64,000 nt of DNA from Azomonas tarimensis (GCF_042648805.1 NZ_JBHRXZ010000029.1:128552-192551); one strand, 5' to 3'; shown: positions 9,105 to 21,117, counted from the stretch's first letter. Numbers and translations: made by a program. The notes: generated by a model not told the origin, from the letters alone.

Positions 9105-10081
9105 GGAGCGAGTGTCTCCAGCCAGGCGGCAATCTGTTCGAGAATGTCGTCGTCGATGTCGTCATGGGCCGGCATTGCATTACCCGCCTTGATGTCCTGG
9201 TGTTCACGCAGCCAGCGACGCAGGCCTTCGCTGTCGTTCTCCAGCGTGCCGGCGCCCAGCGTGGGCCGGCTGGCCAGATCGGTAAGGTCGGGCGCACGAG
9301 CGCCCTCGGTTATGCCGGCGACGCGGTGGCACTGGCCGCAGGTATCGCGAAACTCCTCACCCGCTGCGCCGGGGGGCAGAGCTGGCGAGGCGAAGCTCTG
9401 GCGTTCGCTCAACCAGGTGTCGAAACCCTCGGGCTCCAGCGCTTCGACATGCAGGATCATCCGGGTGTGCTGCGCGCCGCAGAATTCCGAGCACTGGCCG
9501 CGAAACACGCCAGCATGGGAGGCTTCGAGGCGAATCTCGTGGATGCGGCCGGGAACCATGTCGCGCTTGCCGCCCAGGCGCGGCACCCAGAACGAGTGGA
9601 TGACATCCGCGCTCGTCAGGTGTACGTCCAGCGGACGCCCGACGGGGACAATGAACTGGTTCGCCGTGGTGACTCCGCTCTCGGGATAGTGCACTTCCCA
9701 CCACCACTGATGGCCGGTGACCTCGATCACCAGAGGATCCTGCCCTTCGACCGGGAGCGGGATCATGCTGCGCCCGGTGGGGACGCCGAACAGCAGCAGC
9801 AGGATGATGCTCACCGTCGGCAACACGATGCCGCCACTGATGACCCAGCGGCGATTGATGGCGCGGGCTTGCTTGGCCGAGGTATGACGCGGCTTGCGGG
9901 CCAACGCATAGATCCAAAGCAGGCTCACCCCGACCCAGACGACGCTGGCCACGCCGAACATGAACCACCAGACAGTGGCGACCTGGCGGGCCGCGGGGCC
10001 GGCCGGGTCGAGGATCGACTGCGGTCCACTGCAGGCGGCGAGCAAAGGAACTGCCAGCGCCAGAATGGTCCATTTGATCAT
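9101..10081 (-). CDS. ctaC: Cytochrome c oxidase subunit II with fused cytochrome c domain
   Basis: This is the CuA subunit of a caa3-type oxidase, 326 residues. It begins with a lipoprotein signal (LLAAC, lipidated Cys near residue 18), followed by two membrane helices. The periplasmic CuA domain has the H-Q-W-W-W-E motif and the C-S-E-F-C-G binding loop. A C-terminal cytochrome c domain carries C-G-Q-C-H for covalent haem. The fused haem domain defines the caa3 subtype and would accept electrons for the ctaD site. It is the first gene of the operon. An upstream frame remains open but lacks a start better than the ATG at 10081. Confidence 0.93.
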   Translation of the reverse strand: MIKWTILALAVPLLAACSGPQSILDPAGPAARQVATVWWFMFGVASVVWVGVSLLWIYALARKPRHTSAKQARAINRRWVISGGIVLPTVSIILLLLFGVPTGRSMIPLPVEGQDPLVIEVTGHQWWWEVHYPESGVTTANQFIVPVGRPLDVHLTSADVIHSFWVPRLGGKRDMVPGRIHEIRLEASHAGVFRGQCSEFCGAQHTRMILHVEALEPEGFDTWLSERQSFASPALPPGAAGEEFRDTCGQCHRVAGITEGARAPDLTDLASRPTLGAGTLENDSEGLRRWLREHQDIKAGNAMPAHDDIDDDILEQIAAWLETLAP

Positions 10082-10141
10082 GTCGGTACCTCCTGCCCGC
10101 ACCGCCGACTTCCTGATTACATCCTCACCCTGGAGTCCCGG

Positions 10142-10615
10142 ATGGCTGACTGTACCCCTCGCGAGTCCATACACAGCAAAGCAGCGATCAAGGGCCATCC
10201 CCTGCATCCGATGCTGATCCACTTTCCCGTCGCGGCCCTGGTTGCGGTGGTTTTCACCGATCTGGCCTACCTCTGGACAGTGGACGAATTCTGGAGTCGC
10301 GCCAGTGTCTGGCTGCTTGGCGTTGGCGCGGTGGGCGGCATCACCGCCAGCGTCTTCGGGCTGGTGGACCTGCTGTGGGTCAGCAAGATCCGACAGAAAG
10401 TGACCGCCTGGTGCCATGCGATCCTCGCGGTGATGATGCTCTCGCTGGCCTCGCTCAACTGGATGTTGCGCGTGGTCGGCCTGGGGCCGGCCGAAACCGA
10501 GTTCTTCTGGGGCCTCTACCTGTCGGTACTCACCGCGCTGCTGATTTCCGTCGCTGCCTACCTGGGCGGTCGCCTGGTCTACGAGCACGCCGTGGGTGTC
10601 GACTTGAGCAACTGA
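10142..10615 (+). CDS. DUF2231 family membrane protein
   Basis: This 157-residue protein has four hydrophobic segments and the DUF2231 hallmark near the N-terminus, G-H-P-L-H-P-M-L-I-H-F-P (residues about 18-29), whose histidines are a plausible haem or metal site. Its function is not established. It is divergent from the caa3 operon with only 60 bases between the two starts, so a shared control region and a link to respiration are plausible. The start was chosen at the ATG preceding the conserved block. Confidence 0.8.
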   Translation: MADCTPRESIHSKAAIKGHPLHPMLIHFPVAALVAVVFTDLAYLWTVDEFWSRASVWLLGVGAVGGITASVFGLVDLLWVSKIRQKVTAWCHAILAVMMLSLASLNWMLRVVGLGPAETEFFWGLYLSVLTALLISVAAYLGGRLVYEHAVGVDLSN

Positions 10616-10667
10616 AGAGAGGCTGAGAGCGGTCGGGTCAGACATGAGCGGGGCAGCTTCCTCGTGT

Positions 10668-11081
10668 TCAGAACGGCTTGGCCAGGACAAGCCAGAGCGT
10701 CAGGATGATGAGCAGCGGGATGGTGGTGCCGACGGCGAAGCAGGGCATCCTCACGCTGCGTTCGGGATAGCGCTCGACGCGCAGCAGCAGGACCCCGCAG
10801 AGCGCGTGGCTGATCGTCATGCCGACCACCGCGGTCAGCTTCATCACCAGCCAGCCTGCCACCACGCCGTCGCGGAGGATGATCGCGGTTCCCGAGCCAA
10901 TGGCGACCAGGGCCGCCGGCGTGCCCACCAGGGTGAACACCATGCGCGTCAGATGGGAGTGGTCGCGAAAGAACAATTGATCATTACGGCGAGTACCTGC
11001 GGCGATCATCGCCGGCAGATAGACTAGGATGCCGCACCAGCAGATAAGCGATGCCAGGTGCAGCAGTTTCAGTAGTGGCAT
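10668..11081 (-). CDS. CopD/YedZ-like small membrane protein
   Basis: This 137-residue protein has four hydrophobic segments. An early histidine (L-L-H-L-A-S) and W-x-G loops recall the CopD/HemJ superfamily of small haem- or copper-related membrane proteins. The start at 11081 is preceded by a GGGAG ribosome binding site; the frame extends further upstream without support. It is convergent with the DUF2231 gene. The specific role is unknown, and copper resistance should not be assumed. Confidence 0.65.
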   Translation of the reverse strand: MPLLKLLHLASLICWCGILVYLPAMIAAGTRRNDQLFFRDHSHLTRMVFTLVGTPAALVAIGSGTAIILRDGVVAGWLVMKLTAVVGMTISHALCGVLLLRVERYPERSVRMPCFAVGTTIPLLIILTLWLVLAKPF

Positions 11082-11272
11082 GCCGGTCTCCCTTCCTGCC
11101 AGGCGAGCGGTGCGCTGCGGCTTGAATCGCAAGCTGTGACAACCCACCCACGGGGCGGTTCGCCAGGCAGACGTGAACGGCAAGGGGAGAACTCGGGCGC
11201 GGCGGAAGCCGGAGTGCCTGAATACGCCCCAGAAGGTCGCTTCGGACCCTGAATGACCTGAATGGATTTCTG

Positions 11273-12112
11273 ATGGATCTACCGAACTGGCGCGAGCGCC
11301 TCTACATCATCATCTTCTTCACCAACACTCCGGCGGGGAAACTCTTCGACACCTGGCTGCTGGTAGTGGTGACGGCGAGTCTGGTCGTGGTGATGCTCGA
11401 TAGCGTCGCGGCGATCAACCTTCATTACGGCACCCTGTTGAGGGCGCTGGAGTGGGGCTTCACCACCATCTTCGCCATCGAGTATCTGCTGCGGATCTAC
11501 AGCCACCCCGAGCCGCGCAAGTACGTGTGGAGCTTCTACGGGGTGATCGACCTGCTGTCGATCCTGCCGGCCTTCCTGGCGCTGATCTTCGCCGACGCCC
11601 AGTACCTGCTGGTGATCCGCATCATCCGGCTGTTGAGGGTGTTCCGGGTGCTCAAGCTCACCCCCTACCTCAGCCAGGCGAACTTTCTGCTCGTCGCCTT
11701 GCGCGGTAGCAGGCAGAAGATCATCGTCTTCCTGCTGTCGGTCAGCACCCTTATCGTGATCTACGGGACCTTGATGTACGTGATCGAGGGCCCGCCACAT
11801 GGGTTCAGCAGCATCCCGAAGAGCATCTACTGGGCCGTGGTGACCCTGACCACGGTCGGCTTTGGCGACATCGTGCCAAGTACACCGCTCGGCCAGGCAT
11901 TGGCGACGGTGGTGATGATCACAGGTTATTCGATCATCGCGGTGCCGACGGGTATTTTCACCGCCGAGCTCGCCAACGCCATGCGAGCCGACACCCTGGT
12001 GCATGAGTGCCCCTCCTGCCGCAAACCCTCTCACGAGCCCGGTTCGGCGTTCTGCGGTCGCTGTGGGAGCCAGTTGTTCCAGCAGAAGGTGGACACCCCG
12101 GCAGAGCAATGA
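11273..12112 (+). CDS. Voltage-gated potassium channel with C-terminal zinc ribbon
   Basis: This is a six-transmembrane Kv-type channel, 279 residues. S1-S3 occupy residues about 20-110, followed by an S4-like segment with repeated arginines (R-I-I-R-L-L-R-V-F-R-V-L-K, near 120-132). The pore loop has the K+ selectivity filter T-T-V-G-F-G-D near residues 194-200. The cytoplasmic tail carries two C-x-x-C pairs (C-P-S-C and C-G-R-C), which looks like a zinc ribbon. The gene stands alone between the CopD-like gene and aer. Confidence 0.9.
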   Translation: MDLPNWRERLYIIIFFTNTPAGKLFDTWLLVVVTASLVVVMLDSVAAINLHYGTLLRALEWGFTTIFAIEYLLRIYSHPEPRKYVWSFYGVIDLLSILPAFLALIFADAQYLLVIRIIRLLRVFRVLKLTPYLSQANFLLVALRGSRQKIIVFLLSVSTLIVIYGTLMYVIEGPPHGFSSIPKSIYWAVVTLTTVGFGDIVPSTPLGQALATVVMITGYSIIAVPTGIFTAELANAMRADTLVHECPSCRKPSHEPGSAFCGRCGSQLFQQKVDTPAEQ

Positions 12113-12148
12113 GCACTGGCCGGGCGGGCGAGGGAAAAGGCGGTGAGG

Positions 12149-13717
12149 TCAGCGGTTGAAGCGCTCGACGAGGGCGTGCTGGGCTTCTGCAGTGGATGCC
12201 AGACCTTCGCTCAGTAGCGCGGTGCTTTCGGCAGAACTGCTGTTTTCCTCGGCCAACTGAGCGATGGTCCCGACGTTGCGGCTGATCTCCTCGGCCACGG
12301 CGCTCTGCTCCTCGGTGGCCGAAGCGATCTGGGTGGTCATGTCGCTGATGCTGTCCATGGCGTTGCTGATGCCCAGGAGCGCCTCGTCGGTGAGCGCGAC
12401 CTGCTCGACACCTTTCTCGACATGCTTGCGGCCCTGCTCGGTGGCATTCACCGCGCCCCGGGCCTGCTGCTGAAGCTTCTCGATCAGGCTGTGGATCTGT
12501 CCGGTGGATTCGCCGGTACGCTTGGCCAGCTGACGAACTTCGTCAGCCACCACAGCGAAACCGCGCCCGCTTTCACCAGCGCGTGCCGCTTCGATCGCGG
12601 CATTCAGCGCCAGCAGGTTGGTCTGGTCGGCGATGCCCTTGATGACATCCACCACGCTGCCGATCTCGTCACTGTCGCGGGCCAGTTTGGCCACCACCTC
12701 GCCGGTCTCGACGACCGATGCGGAAAGCTTCTGGATCACGTTGCGGGTTTCTGCTGCAACCTGCCGACCCTGTTCGGTCAACTGACTGGCCTCGTGTGTC
12801 GCCGCCGCCGCGGTGCCTACGTTATGTGCCATCTCCTGGGTGGTGGCGGCCATCTCGTTCACCGCCGCGGCGACCTGATCGGTTTCCTGGCGTTGCTGCG
12901 CCAGGCTGCGCGAGCAACGGTGGGCCAGGGAGTCGGCCTCGCTCGCCTGGGCGTGCAGCTGGCGGGCGCTGTCCTGCAGGCGGGTCAGGCAGGTCTGCAG
13001 ATGAAGCTGCTGGCTGATCATGGCCATCTCGAGCTGCGCCTCGACGCCCCGGGCGTCGGTGTACATGGTGGCGATCAGCGGGTCGGAAGTGGTCTGCTCG
13101 GCGATGCGCAGCAGGCGGCGTGTGCCTCGGTTCTGCCAGTGCAGCCCGGCGAGACCCAGCGGGACCGACAGCAGGGCCACCAGCAGAAAGCCCCAATATC
13201 CGTCGAGCACCATGCCCAGCAGGAAGGCCGCCTGGCTCATCACGATGAAGGGCAGCCACTTGAGCGCCATCGGCATCCAGCGATCACGCCCGGGAATGGC
13301 GCTCTTGCCAGCGTTTATGCGTGCGTACAGCGCTTCGGCCCGGGTGACCTGTTCGGCGGTCGGCTTGGTGCGTACCGACTCATAGCCCACGATCCGCCGG
13401 TTCGCATCCAGCGCTGGCGTGACGTAGGCGTTGACCCAATAGTGGTCGCCGTTGCGACGGCGATTCTTGACGATGCCCATCCAGGGCTTGCCCTGCTGGA
13501 GCGTCGTCCACATATGGGCGAACACTGCAGGCGGCACGTCCGGGTGGCGAATCAGGTTGTGCGGCGCACGGATCAACTCATCACGCGAATATCCGCTGAC
13601 CTCTGCAAAGACGTCGTTGCAGTAGGTGATCTGGCCTTTAAGGTCCGTGGCGGAAATCAGCCGCTGCTGATTCGGAAAGGCATATTCACGCTGGGTAACG
13701 GGGAGATTCTTTCGCAT
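12149..13717 (-). CDS. aer: Aerotaxis receptor (PAS plus methyl-accepting domain)
   Basis: Aer senses redox or oxygen through an FAD-binding PAS domain and signals to CheA/CheW. The 522-residue product has an N-terminal PAS domain (residues about 15-125), a hydrophobic membrane anchor pair near residues 155-195, and a C-terminal signalling domain with the canonical hairpin tip around residues 365-405 (A-L-N-A-A-I-E-A-A-R-A-G-E region). There is no periplasmic sensor domain. It is convergent with the potassium channel gene. A palindrome lies directly before its start codon. Confidence 0.93.
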   Translation of the reverse strand: MRKNLPVTQREYAFPNQQRLISATDLKGQITYCNDVFAEVSGYSRDELIRAPHNLIRHPDVPPAVFAHMWTTLQQGKPWMGIVKNRRRNGDHYWVNAYVTPALDANRRIVGYESVRTKPTAEQVTRAEALYARINAGKSAIPGRDRWMPMALKWLPFIVMSQAAFLLGMVLDGYWGFLLVALLSVPLGLAGLHWQNRGTRRLLRIAEQTTSDPLIATMYTDARGVEAQLEMAMISQQLHLQTCLTRLQDSARQLHAQASEADSLAHRCSRSLAQQRQETDQVAAAVNEMAATTQEMAHNVGTAAAATHEASQLTEQGRQVAAETRNVIQKLSASVVETGEVVAKLARDSDEIGSVVDVIKGIADQTNLLALNAAIEAARAGESGRGFAVVADEVRQLAKRTGESTGQIHSLIEKLQQQARGAVNATEQGRKHVEKGVEQVALTDEALLGISNAMDSISDMTTQIASATEEQSAVAEEISRNVGTIAQLAEENSSSAESTALLSEGLASTAEAQHALVERFNR

Positions 13718-14084
13718 GAGATATCACTTTGATATGACCGTGGGTCCGCCGAGGAGCCTAACAGCAATGGCAATAGTTAAGCGGCCTGATCAGGGGATTC
13801 TTGAGAAAAGATTTGCCGCGACTGGGCAGGGAGGCTCCGGGCATGCCCGAAATTCATCCAGCCGCAATCATCCCGCTCTAGATTGGTGCCGTCTGACCGG
13901 GTGAAAAGACACCTTCTTCGACGCGGCTGGTAGCTAACCCGCTGATTCGGAATAGGTCCTGATGACGAGCCCGGGAATGGCATCAAGCTTGCTCGAATGA
14001 TTGCTGTAAGGATCGTCGAATCCTGACCGCGATAAGGGATGCCAGCGGATCGGATCGTAGTGGCTACGGGTATCGGAGGCCTAC
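13718..14084. other. Intergenic region between aer and the algD-like gene
   Basis: No gene is evident in these 367 bases. ATATCA-CTT-TGATAT (13721-13735) is a perfect dyad ending four bases before the aer start codon (on the minus strand), placed where an operator could block initiation. It is not the TTGAT-N4-ATCAA box of Anr/Fnr. The promoters of the two divergent genes could not be assigned. Confidence 0.4.
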
Positions 14085-14600
14085 ATGCGCATCAGCATCC
14101 TTGGCATGGACTACAGGAGCGCAATCTTCGCAGGTTGCCTGTCCCATCGCGGGCACCGGGTCATAGGGATTGACACCGGATCCTATCGGGCGGACTGGCT
14201 TGACTGTTTCGGCGAATGCTCGCCGGAACCGGGCCTGGAAGTGCTGTTGGAACACGGACGGCAGACGGGGCTGCTCAGCAGGACGACGGATTTGCTGACA
14301 GCCGTGCGGGAGACGGAGCTCACTTTCATGGATGGGGCTGCCGAGGACGGTGGCGAGCAGGATGCTACCAACATGGAGCGGCTCTACCGACGGATCGGTG
14401 AAGCCTTGCGGGCAAAGGAAGGCATGCACAGGTTATTGGTACGCAGCAATCGGTCGCGTGAACGGATTCTGGCGACCCTGCTGCCGATTCTCGAAAAGAG
14501 TTCAGGGAAACGACTCGGACAGGGATTTCAGCTCGAGGTGAGCGCGGATTACCTCAGCGCATGCAGCGCAACGCTGCAAGCCAGGGACCAGGAAACCTAG
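14085..14600 (+). CDS. Truncated, diverged AlgD-like (GDP-mannose dehydrogenase N-domain) protein
   Basis: The first about 85 residues follow the N-terminal Rossmann domain of GDP-mannose 6-dehydrogenase closely: M-R-I-S-I at the start, A-G-C-L near residue 17, the R-G-H-x-V-I-G-I/V-D strand, E-P-G-L-E and G-R-Q-T-G-x-L-S. The dinucleotide loop, G-L-G-Y-V-G in AlgD, reads G-M-D-Y-R-S here. The protein stops at 171 residues, so the catalytic cysteine and sugar-binding domains are absent. It cannot be an active dehydrogenase. It precedes a GDP-mannose-forming enzyme. It may be a decayed paralogue or a repurposed NAD-fold protein. Confidence 0.7.
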   Translation: MRISILGMDYRSAIFAGCLSHRGHRVIGIDTGSYRADWLDCFGECSPEPGLEVLLEHGRQTGLLSRTTDLLTAVRETELTFMDGAAEDGGEQDATNMERLYRRIGEALRAKEGMHRLLVRSNRSRERILATLLPILEKSSGKRLGQGFQLEVSADYLSACSATLQARDQET

Positions 14601-14744
14601 CGTCCGGCGGAGTGCCGGCTCCAGCAGAAGCAATCATGCAGTCATCACGGAAGGTGTCACTCTGCGGCGCAAGCCGAAGCGATTGGAGCGGCCTGGCGAC
14701 AGGCCTCATTCCTGGCGAAGTCGATCGAGACGAGGAGAGACGAG

Positions 14745-16199
14745 ATGATTCCTGTGATTCTATCCGGAGGTAGCGGCTCGCGCCTCTGGCCACTCTCGCG
14801 CAAGCAGCACCCCAAACCCTTCCTCAAGTTGATGGGCTCGCACACCCTGTTCCAGCAAACGGTCATGCGCCTGGCTTGTGACGGCATGGAAGCGCCGGTG
14901 ATCCTGTGCAATCAGCAGCACCGCTTCATGATCCATGAACAGCTCTGTGCCATTGACGCAGGTGCGCAGCTGCTGGTTCTCGAGCCCTTCGCTCGCAACA
15001 CCGCGCCGGCAGTGGCGATGGTCGCGCTCAAGCTGCTCGCCGAAGGGCGCGACGAAATTCTCGTTGTCTCGCCTGCCGACCATGTCATCCAGAACTCCAC
15101 CGCCCTGCGAAACACCCTGGAGCTGGCCCGGCCCGCCGCCGAAGCGGGCGAGCTGGTGCTCTTCGGCATTCCTGCCGAACAGGCCGAGCCAGGCTTCGGC
15201 TACATCCGTTGCAGGGACGAATTTCTCTGCAATGGCATGCAGCGAGTCGAGCACTTCGTCGAGAAGCCAGACATGGTGACAGCGCAGGCCTTTGTCGACT
15301 GCGGCGACTATTACTGGAACAGCGGCATCTTCATGTTCCGCGCCAGCCGCTACCTGGACGAGTTGAGAGTTCAGTCCCCGGCGATCCATGAAAGCTGTAT
15401 CCGCGCCTTCGAGGGCTGCAGCCTCAGCGAGACCACGCTGCGAATCGCCGCCAGTACCTATTCCGCCTGTCCGGACAGGTCGATCGATCACGCGCTGATG
15501 GAGAGTACCCGCAGCGCCTGCCTGATTCCGCTGGACGCGGGCTGGAGCGATGCGGGCAGCTGGTCGGCGCTCTGGAGCGAGCAGGACAAGGACGAGCATG
15601 GCAATCTGCTGCTGGGCGACGTGGTGGTCGACGACAGCCGCGACTGCCTGGTGCATGCCAGTTCCAAGCTTGTCACTCTGCTGGGTCTGGAAGACCTGGT
15701 GGTGGTGGAAACCCGCGACGCGGTGATGATCGCCCACAAGGACCGCCTCCAGGATGTCCGCCATCTGGTCAACGAGCTGGATAGTGAGCAACGCGGGGAG
15801 GTCGAGACTCTCCCTCGGGTGTTTCGACCCTGGGGATCCTGCGACTCGCTAGACCGAGGCGAGCGGCATCAGGTCAAGCATCTCACTCTCAAGCCAGGTG
15901 CAAGCCTGTCGTTGCAACGCCACCATCATCGCGCCGAGCACTGGATCGTGGTCTCGGGCACCGCGCAGGTCACCTGTGGCGAGACGACTTTTCTACTGTC
16001 GGAGAACCAGTCGACCTACATCCCCGAGGCGGAGGTACACTGCCTGAGCAACCCCGGCAAGATACCCCTCGAATTGATCGAGGTGCAGTCGGGCAGCTAC
16101 CTGGGCGAAGACGACGTCGAGCGCCTGGGAGATGTCCCCATCGCCGCGACAGACCAGGCCACCACCCCAACAACCGCCCGGATCGTTGCCATCAAATGA
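14745..16199 (+). CDS. Mannose-1-phosphate guanylyltransferase / mannose-6-phosphate isomerase
   Basis: This is a bifunctional AlgA/PslB/WbpW-type enzyme that makes GDP-mannose, 484 residues. The N-terminal nucleotidyltransferase has G-G-S-G-S-R-L-W-P-L-S-R (residues 8-19), with H-P-K-P-F where most members have Y-P-K-Q-F, and the F-V-E-K-P-D motif near residue 172. The C-terminal cupin has the isomerase metal motif Q-R-H-H-H-R-A-E-H (near residues 389-397). A good ribosome binding site (GAGGAGAG) precedes the ATG. Which exopolysaccharide it feeds is not shown, since no glycosyltransferases are nearby; only the truncated AlgD-like gene is. Confidence 0.9.
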   Translation: MIPVILSGGSGSRLWPLSRKQHPKPFLKLMGSHTLFQQTVMRLACDGMEAPVILCNQQHRFMIHEQLCAIDAGAQLLVLEPFARNTAPAVAMVALKLLAEGRDEILVVSPADHVIQNSTALRNTLELARPAAEAGELVLFGIPAEQAEPGFGYIRCRDEFLCNGMQRVEHFVEKPDMVTAQAFVDCGDYYWNSGIFMFRASRYLDELRVQSPAIHESCIRAFEGCSLSETTLRIAASTYSACPDRSIDHALMESTRSACLIPLDAGWSDAGSWSALWSEQDKDEHGNLLLGDVVVDDSRDCLVHASSKLVTLLGLEDLVVVETRDAVMIAHKDRLQDVRHLVNELDSEQRGEVETLPRVFRPWGSCDSLDRGERHQVKHLTLKPGASLSLQRHHHRAEHWIVVSGTAQVTCGETTFLLSENQSTYIPEAEVHCLSNPGKIPLELIEVQSGSYLGEDDVERLGDVPIAATDQATTPTTARIVAIK

Positions 16200-16204
16200 T
16201 CCTC

Positions 16205-17140
16205 TCGAGCTTGCTCGCGAATGGCCGAAACCCCGCCGCGGCGGCCTTCGCGACCAAGATCGCTCCTACAAGAGCGGGCCGGTTGATGACACAAGTTCCG
16301 CGACCCACCCAGCCCCGTAGGAGCGAGCTCGCTCGCGAATGGCCGAAACCCCTCCGCGGCGGCCTTNNNNNNNNNNACCCCGTAGGAGCGAGCTCGCTCG
16401 CGAATGGCCGAAACCCCGCCGCGGCGGCCATTCGCGCCCAAGGTCGCTCCTACAAGAGCGGGCCGGTGGATGACACAAGTTCCGCGACCCACCCAGCCCC
16501 GTAGGAGCGAGCTCGCTCGCGAATGGCCGAAACCCCTCCGCGGCGGCCTTCGCGCCCAAGGTCGTTCCTACAAGAGCGGGCCGGTGGATGACACAAGTTC
16601 CGCGACCCACCCAGCCCCGTAGGAGCGAGCTTGCTCGCGAATGGCCGAAACCCCGCCGCGGCGGCCTTCGCGACCAAGGTCGCTCCTACAAGAGCGGGCC
16701 GGTGGATGACACAAGTTCCGCGACCCATCCGCCCCTGTAGGAGCGAGCTTGCTCGCGAATGGCCGAAACCCCGCCGCGGCGGCCTTCGCGCCCAAGGTCG
16801 TTCCTACAAGAGCGGGCCGGTGGATGACACAAGTTCCGCGACCCATCCAGCCTGTAGGAGCGAGCTCGCTCGCGAATGGCCGAAACCCACCCCGTAGCAG
16901 CGAGCTCGCTCGCGAATGGCCGAAACCCCTCCGCGGCGGCCTTCGCGACCAAGGTCGCTCCTACAAGAGCGGGCCGGTGGATGACACAAGTTCCGCGACC
17001 CACCCAGCCCCTGTAGGAGCGAGCTTGCTCGCGAATGGCCGAAACCTACCCCGTAGCAGCGAGCTCGCTCGCGAACCGGCCGAAACCCCGCCGCGGCGGC
17101 CATTCGCGACCAAGGTCGCTCATACAAGAGCGGGCCGGTG
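16205..17140. repeat. Tandem REP/BIME array, about 118-bp unit
   Basis: The unit consists of GTAGGAGCGAGCT-C/T-GCTCGCGAA, a CCGCGGCGG-containing middle, GGTCGCTCCTACAAGAGCGGGCC, and a GACACAAGTTCCGCGACCCA linker. Heads (GTAG) fall at 16317, 16382, 16501, 16619, 16737, 16854, 16894, 17013 and 17053; a headless first copy starts near 16205. Steps are therefore 117-119 bases, with two 40-base truncated copies (16854 to 16894 and 17013 to 17053). Each unit holds two opposed REP arms. Copies differ by only a few bases. The array separates the GDP-mannose gene from the acnA 3' end. Confidence 0.93.
16367..16376. other. Assembly gap (10 N)
   Basis: Ten Ns interrupt one repeat unit. The unit containing them is shorter than the others (65 bases between heads instead of about 118), so the true number of repeats here is unknown. 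Confidence 0.95.
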
Positions 17141-17169
17141 GACATCGCAGCAGTGGATCGCGACTTAAT

Positions 17170-19848
<2,679 letters not shown>

Positions 19849-20055
19849 GTCGTTCTCCTTGACCCCTGTGGGCCGTTGGAAGCGAAGAGGCGGCCAGGCA
19901 TAACCGAATGGGTTGATGATTCCGCCCGGTAGACGCTCGATCGGTACAGGCCTGGCGCCGTCGCATTTGGCTTAACCTAGCTCTGGACTGACCGGGGCGG
20001 CAGGGGTTCCCGTCCTCGGCTATGATGCGCGGCCACGCTCTCTGGTCAGCTACCC

Positions 20056-21117
20056 ATGGAAACCGCCACGAATACTCTTCTTCTGCATTGCCGCCCCGGC
20101 TTCGAGGCCGAGGTCTGCGCCGAGATCGGCGATCAGGCGGCGCGTGTCGGCGTGCCTGGCTACGCCAAATCCAAGGCCGGCACGGCCTGTGCTGAATTCG
20201 TCTGCACCGAGCCGGGTGGGGCGCAGCGGCTTATGGAGGCGGTGTCCTTTTCCAGCCTGATCTTTGTCCGTCAGTGGGCCAGGGGCACCTGGGTCGAACT
20301 GCCGGAGCGCGATCGCATTGGCGTCCTGCTCGATCAATTGGCCGAGGCTCCGGTGTTTTCAGGCCTCTGGCTCGAGGTCATGGACACCAATGATGGCAAG
20401 GAGCTGTCCACCTTCTGCCGCAAGTTCGAAGGGCCGCTGCGCCGCGCACTGGAAAAGGCGGGGCGCTTGAAGGACGACGGTCATGGGCCGCGCCTGCTGC
20501 TGACGTTCCGTAGCGGCCGCGAAGCCTTCGTCGGGGTCGCAGATGCCGATAACAGCGCGCTCTGGCCCATGGGCATCCCACGGCTGAAGTTTCCCCGTCA
20601 GGCGCCCAGCCGCTCGACCCTCAAACTGGAGGAAGCCTGGCACCATTTCATCCCCCGCGACCAATGGGACGCACGCCTGGCACCGGCCATGACCGCCGTC
20701 GACCTCGGCGCCGCGCCCGGAGGCTGGACCTGGCAGCTGGTCAACCGGCACATGCGCGTGACCGCCGTCGACAACGGCCCGATGAACGAGGAGCTGATGG
20801 ACTCGGGTCTGGTGGATCACCAGCGGGTCGACGGCTTCGCCTTCCGCCCACGCCGGCCGGTGGACTGGATGGTCTGCGACATCGTCGAAAAGCCCGCACG
20901 CAACGCCGCCTTGTTGGAAACCTGGATCGGCGAGGGGCTGTGCCGCGAGGCGGTGGTCAACCTCAAGCTGCCGATGAAACAGCGTTACGCCGAAGTGAAG
21001 CGCCTGCTGGAGCGAATCGCCGATGGCCTCGATGCCCGCGGCGTGCGCGCCAGCATCGCCTGCAAGCAGCTCTACCACGACCGGGAAGAAGTGACCTGCC
21101 ATCTCAGGCGGTTGTGA
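20056..21117 (+). CDS. rlmM: 23S rRNA 2'-O-ribose methyltransferase RlmM
   Basis: RlmM methylates the 2'-OH of C2498 in 23S rRNA using S-adenosylmethionine. The product is 353 residues. It has an N-terminal THUMP-like RNA-binding region and a C-terminal Rossmann-like methyltransferase domain with the SAM motif D-L-G-A-A-P-G-G-W-T-W (residues about 216-226). The conserved C-D-I-V-E-K-P and N-L-K-L-P-M-K segments carry the catalytic Asp and Lys. It is divergent from acnA and followed by tusA in the same direction. Confidence 0.95.
   Translation: METATNTLLLHCRPGFEAEVCAEIGDQAARVGVPGYAKSKAGTACAEFVCTEPGGAQRLMEAVSFSSLIFVRQWARGTWVELPERDRIGVLLDQLAEAPVFSGLWLEVMDTNDGKELSTFCRKFEGPLRRALEKAGRLKDDGHGPRLLLTFRSGREAFVGVADADNSALWPMGIPRLKFPRQAPSRSTLKLEEAWHHFIPRDQWDARLAPAMTAVDLGAAPGGWTWQLVNRHMRVTAVDNGPMNEELMDSGLVDHQRVDGFAFRPRRPVDWMVCDIVEKPARNAALLETWIGEGLCREAVVNLKLPMKQRYAEVKRLLERIADGLDARGVRASIACKQLYHDREEVTCHLRRL

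Noticed and set aside
13721..13735. Anr/Fnr box in front of aer
   Set aside because: The palindrome ATATCA-N3-TGATAT has inverted polarity and wrong spacing relative to TTGAT-N4-ATCAA.
16205..17140. Regularly spaced repeats resembling a CRISPR array
   Set aside because: The spacing is regular but the intervening sequence is also repeated, each unit contains inverted REP arms, and no cas genes are near. It is a tandem REP array.
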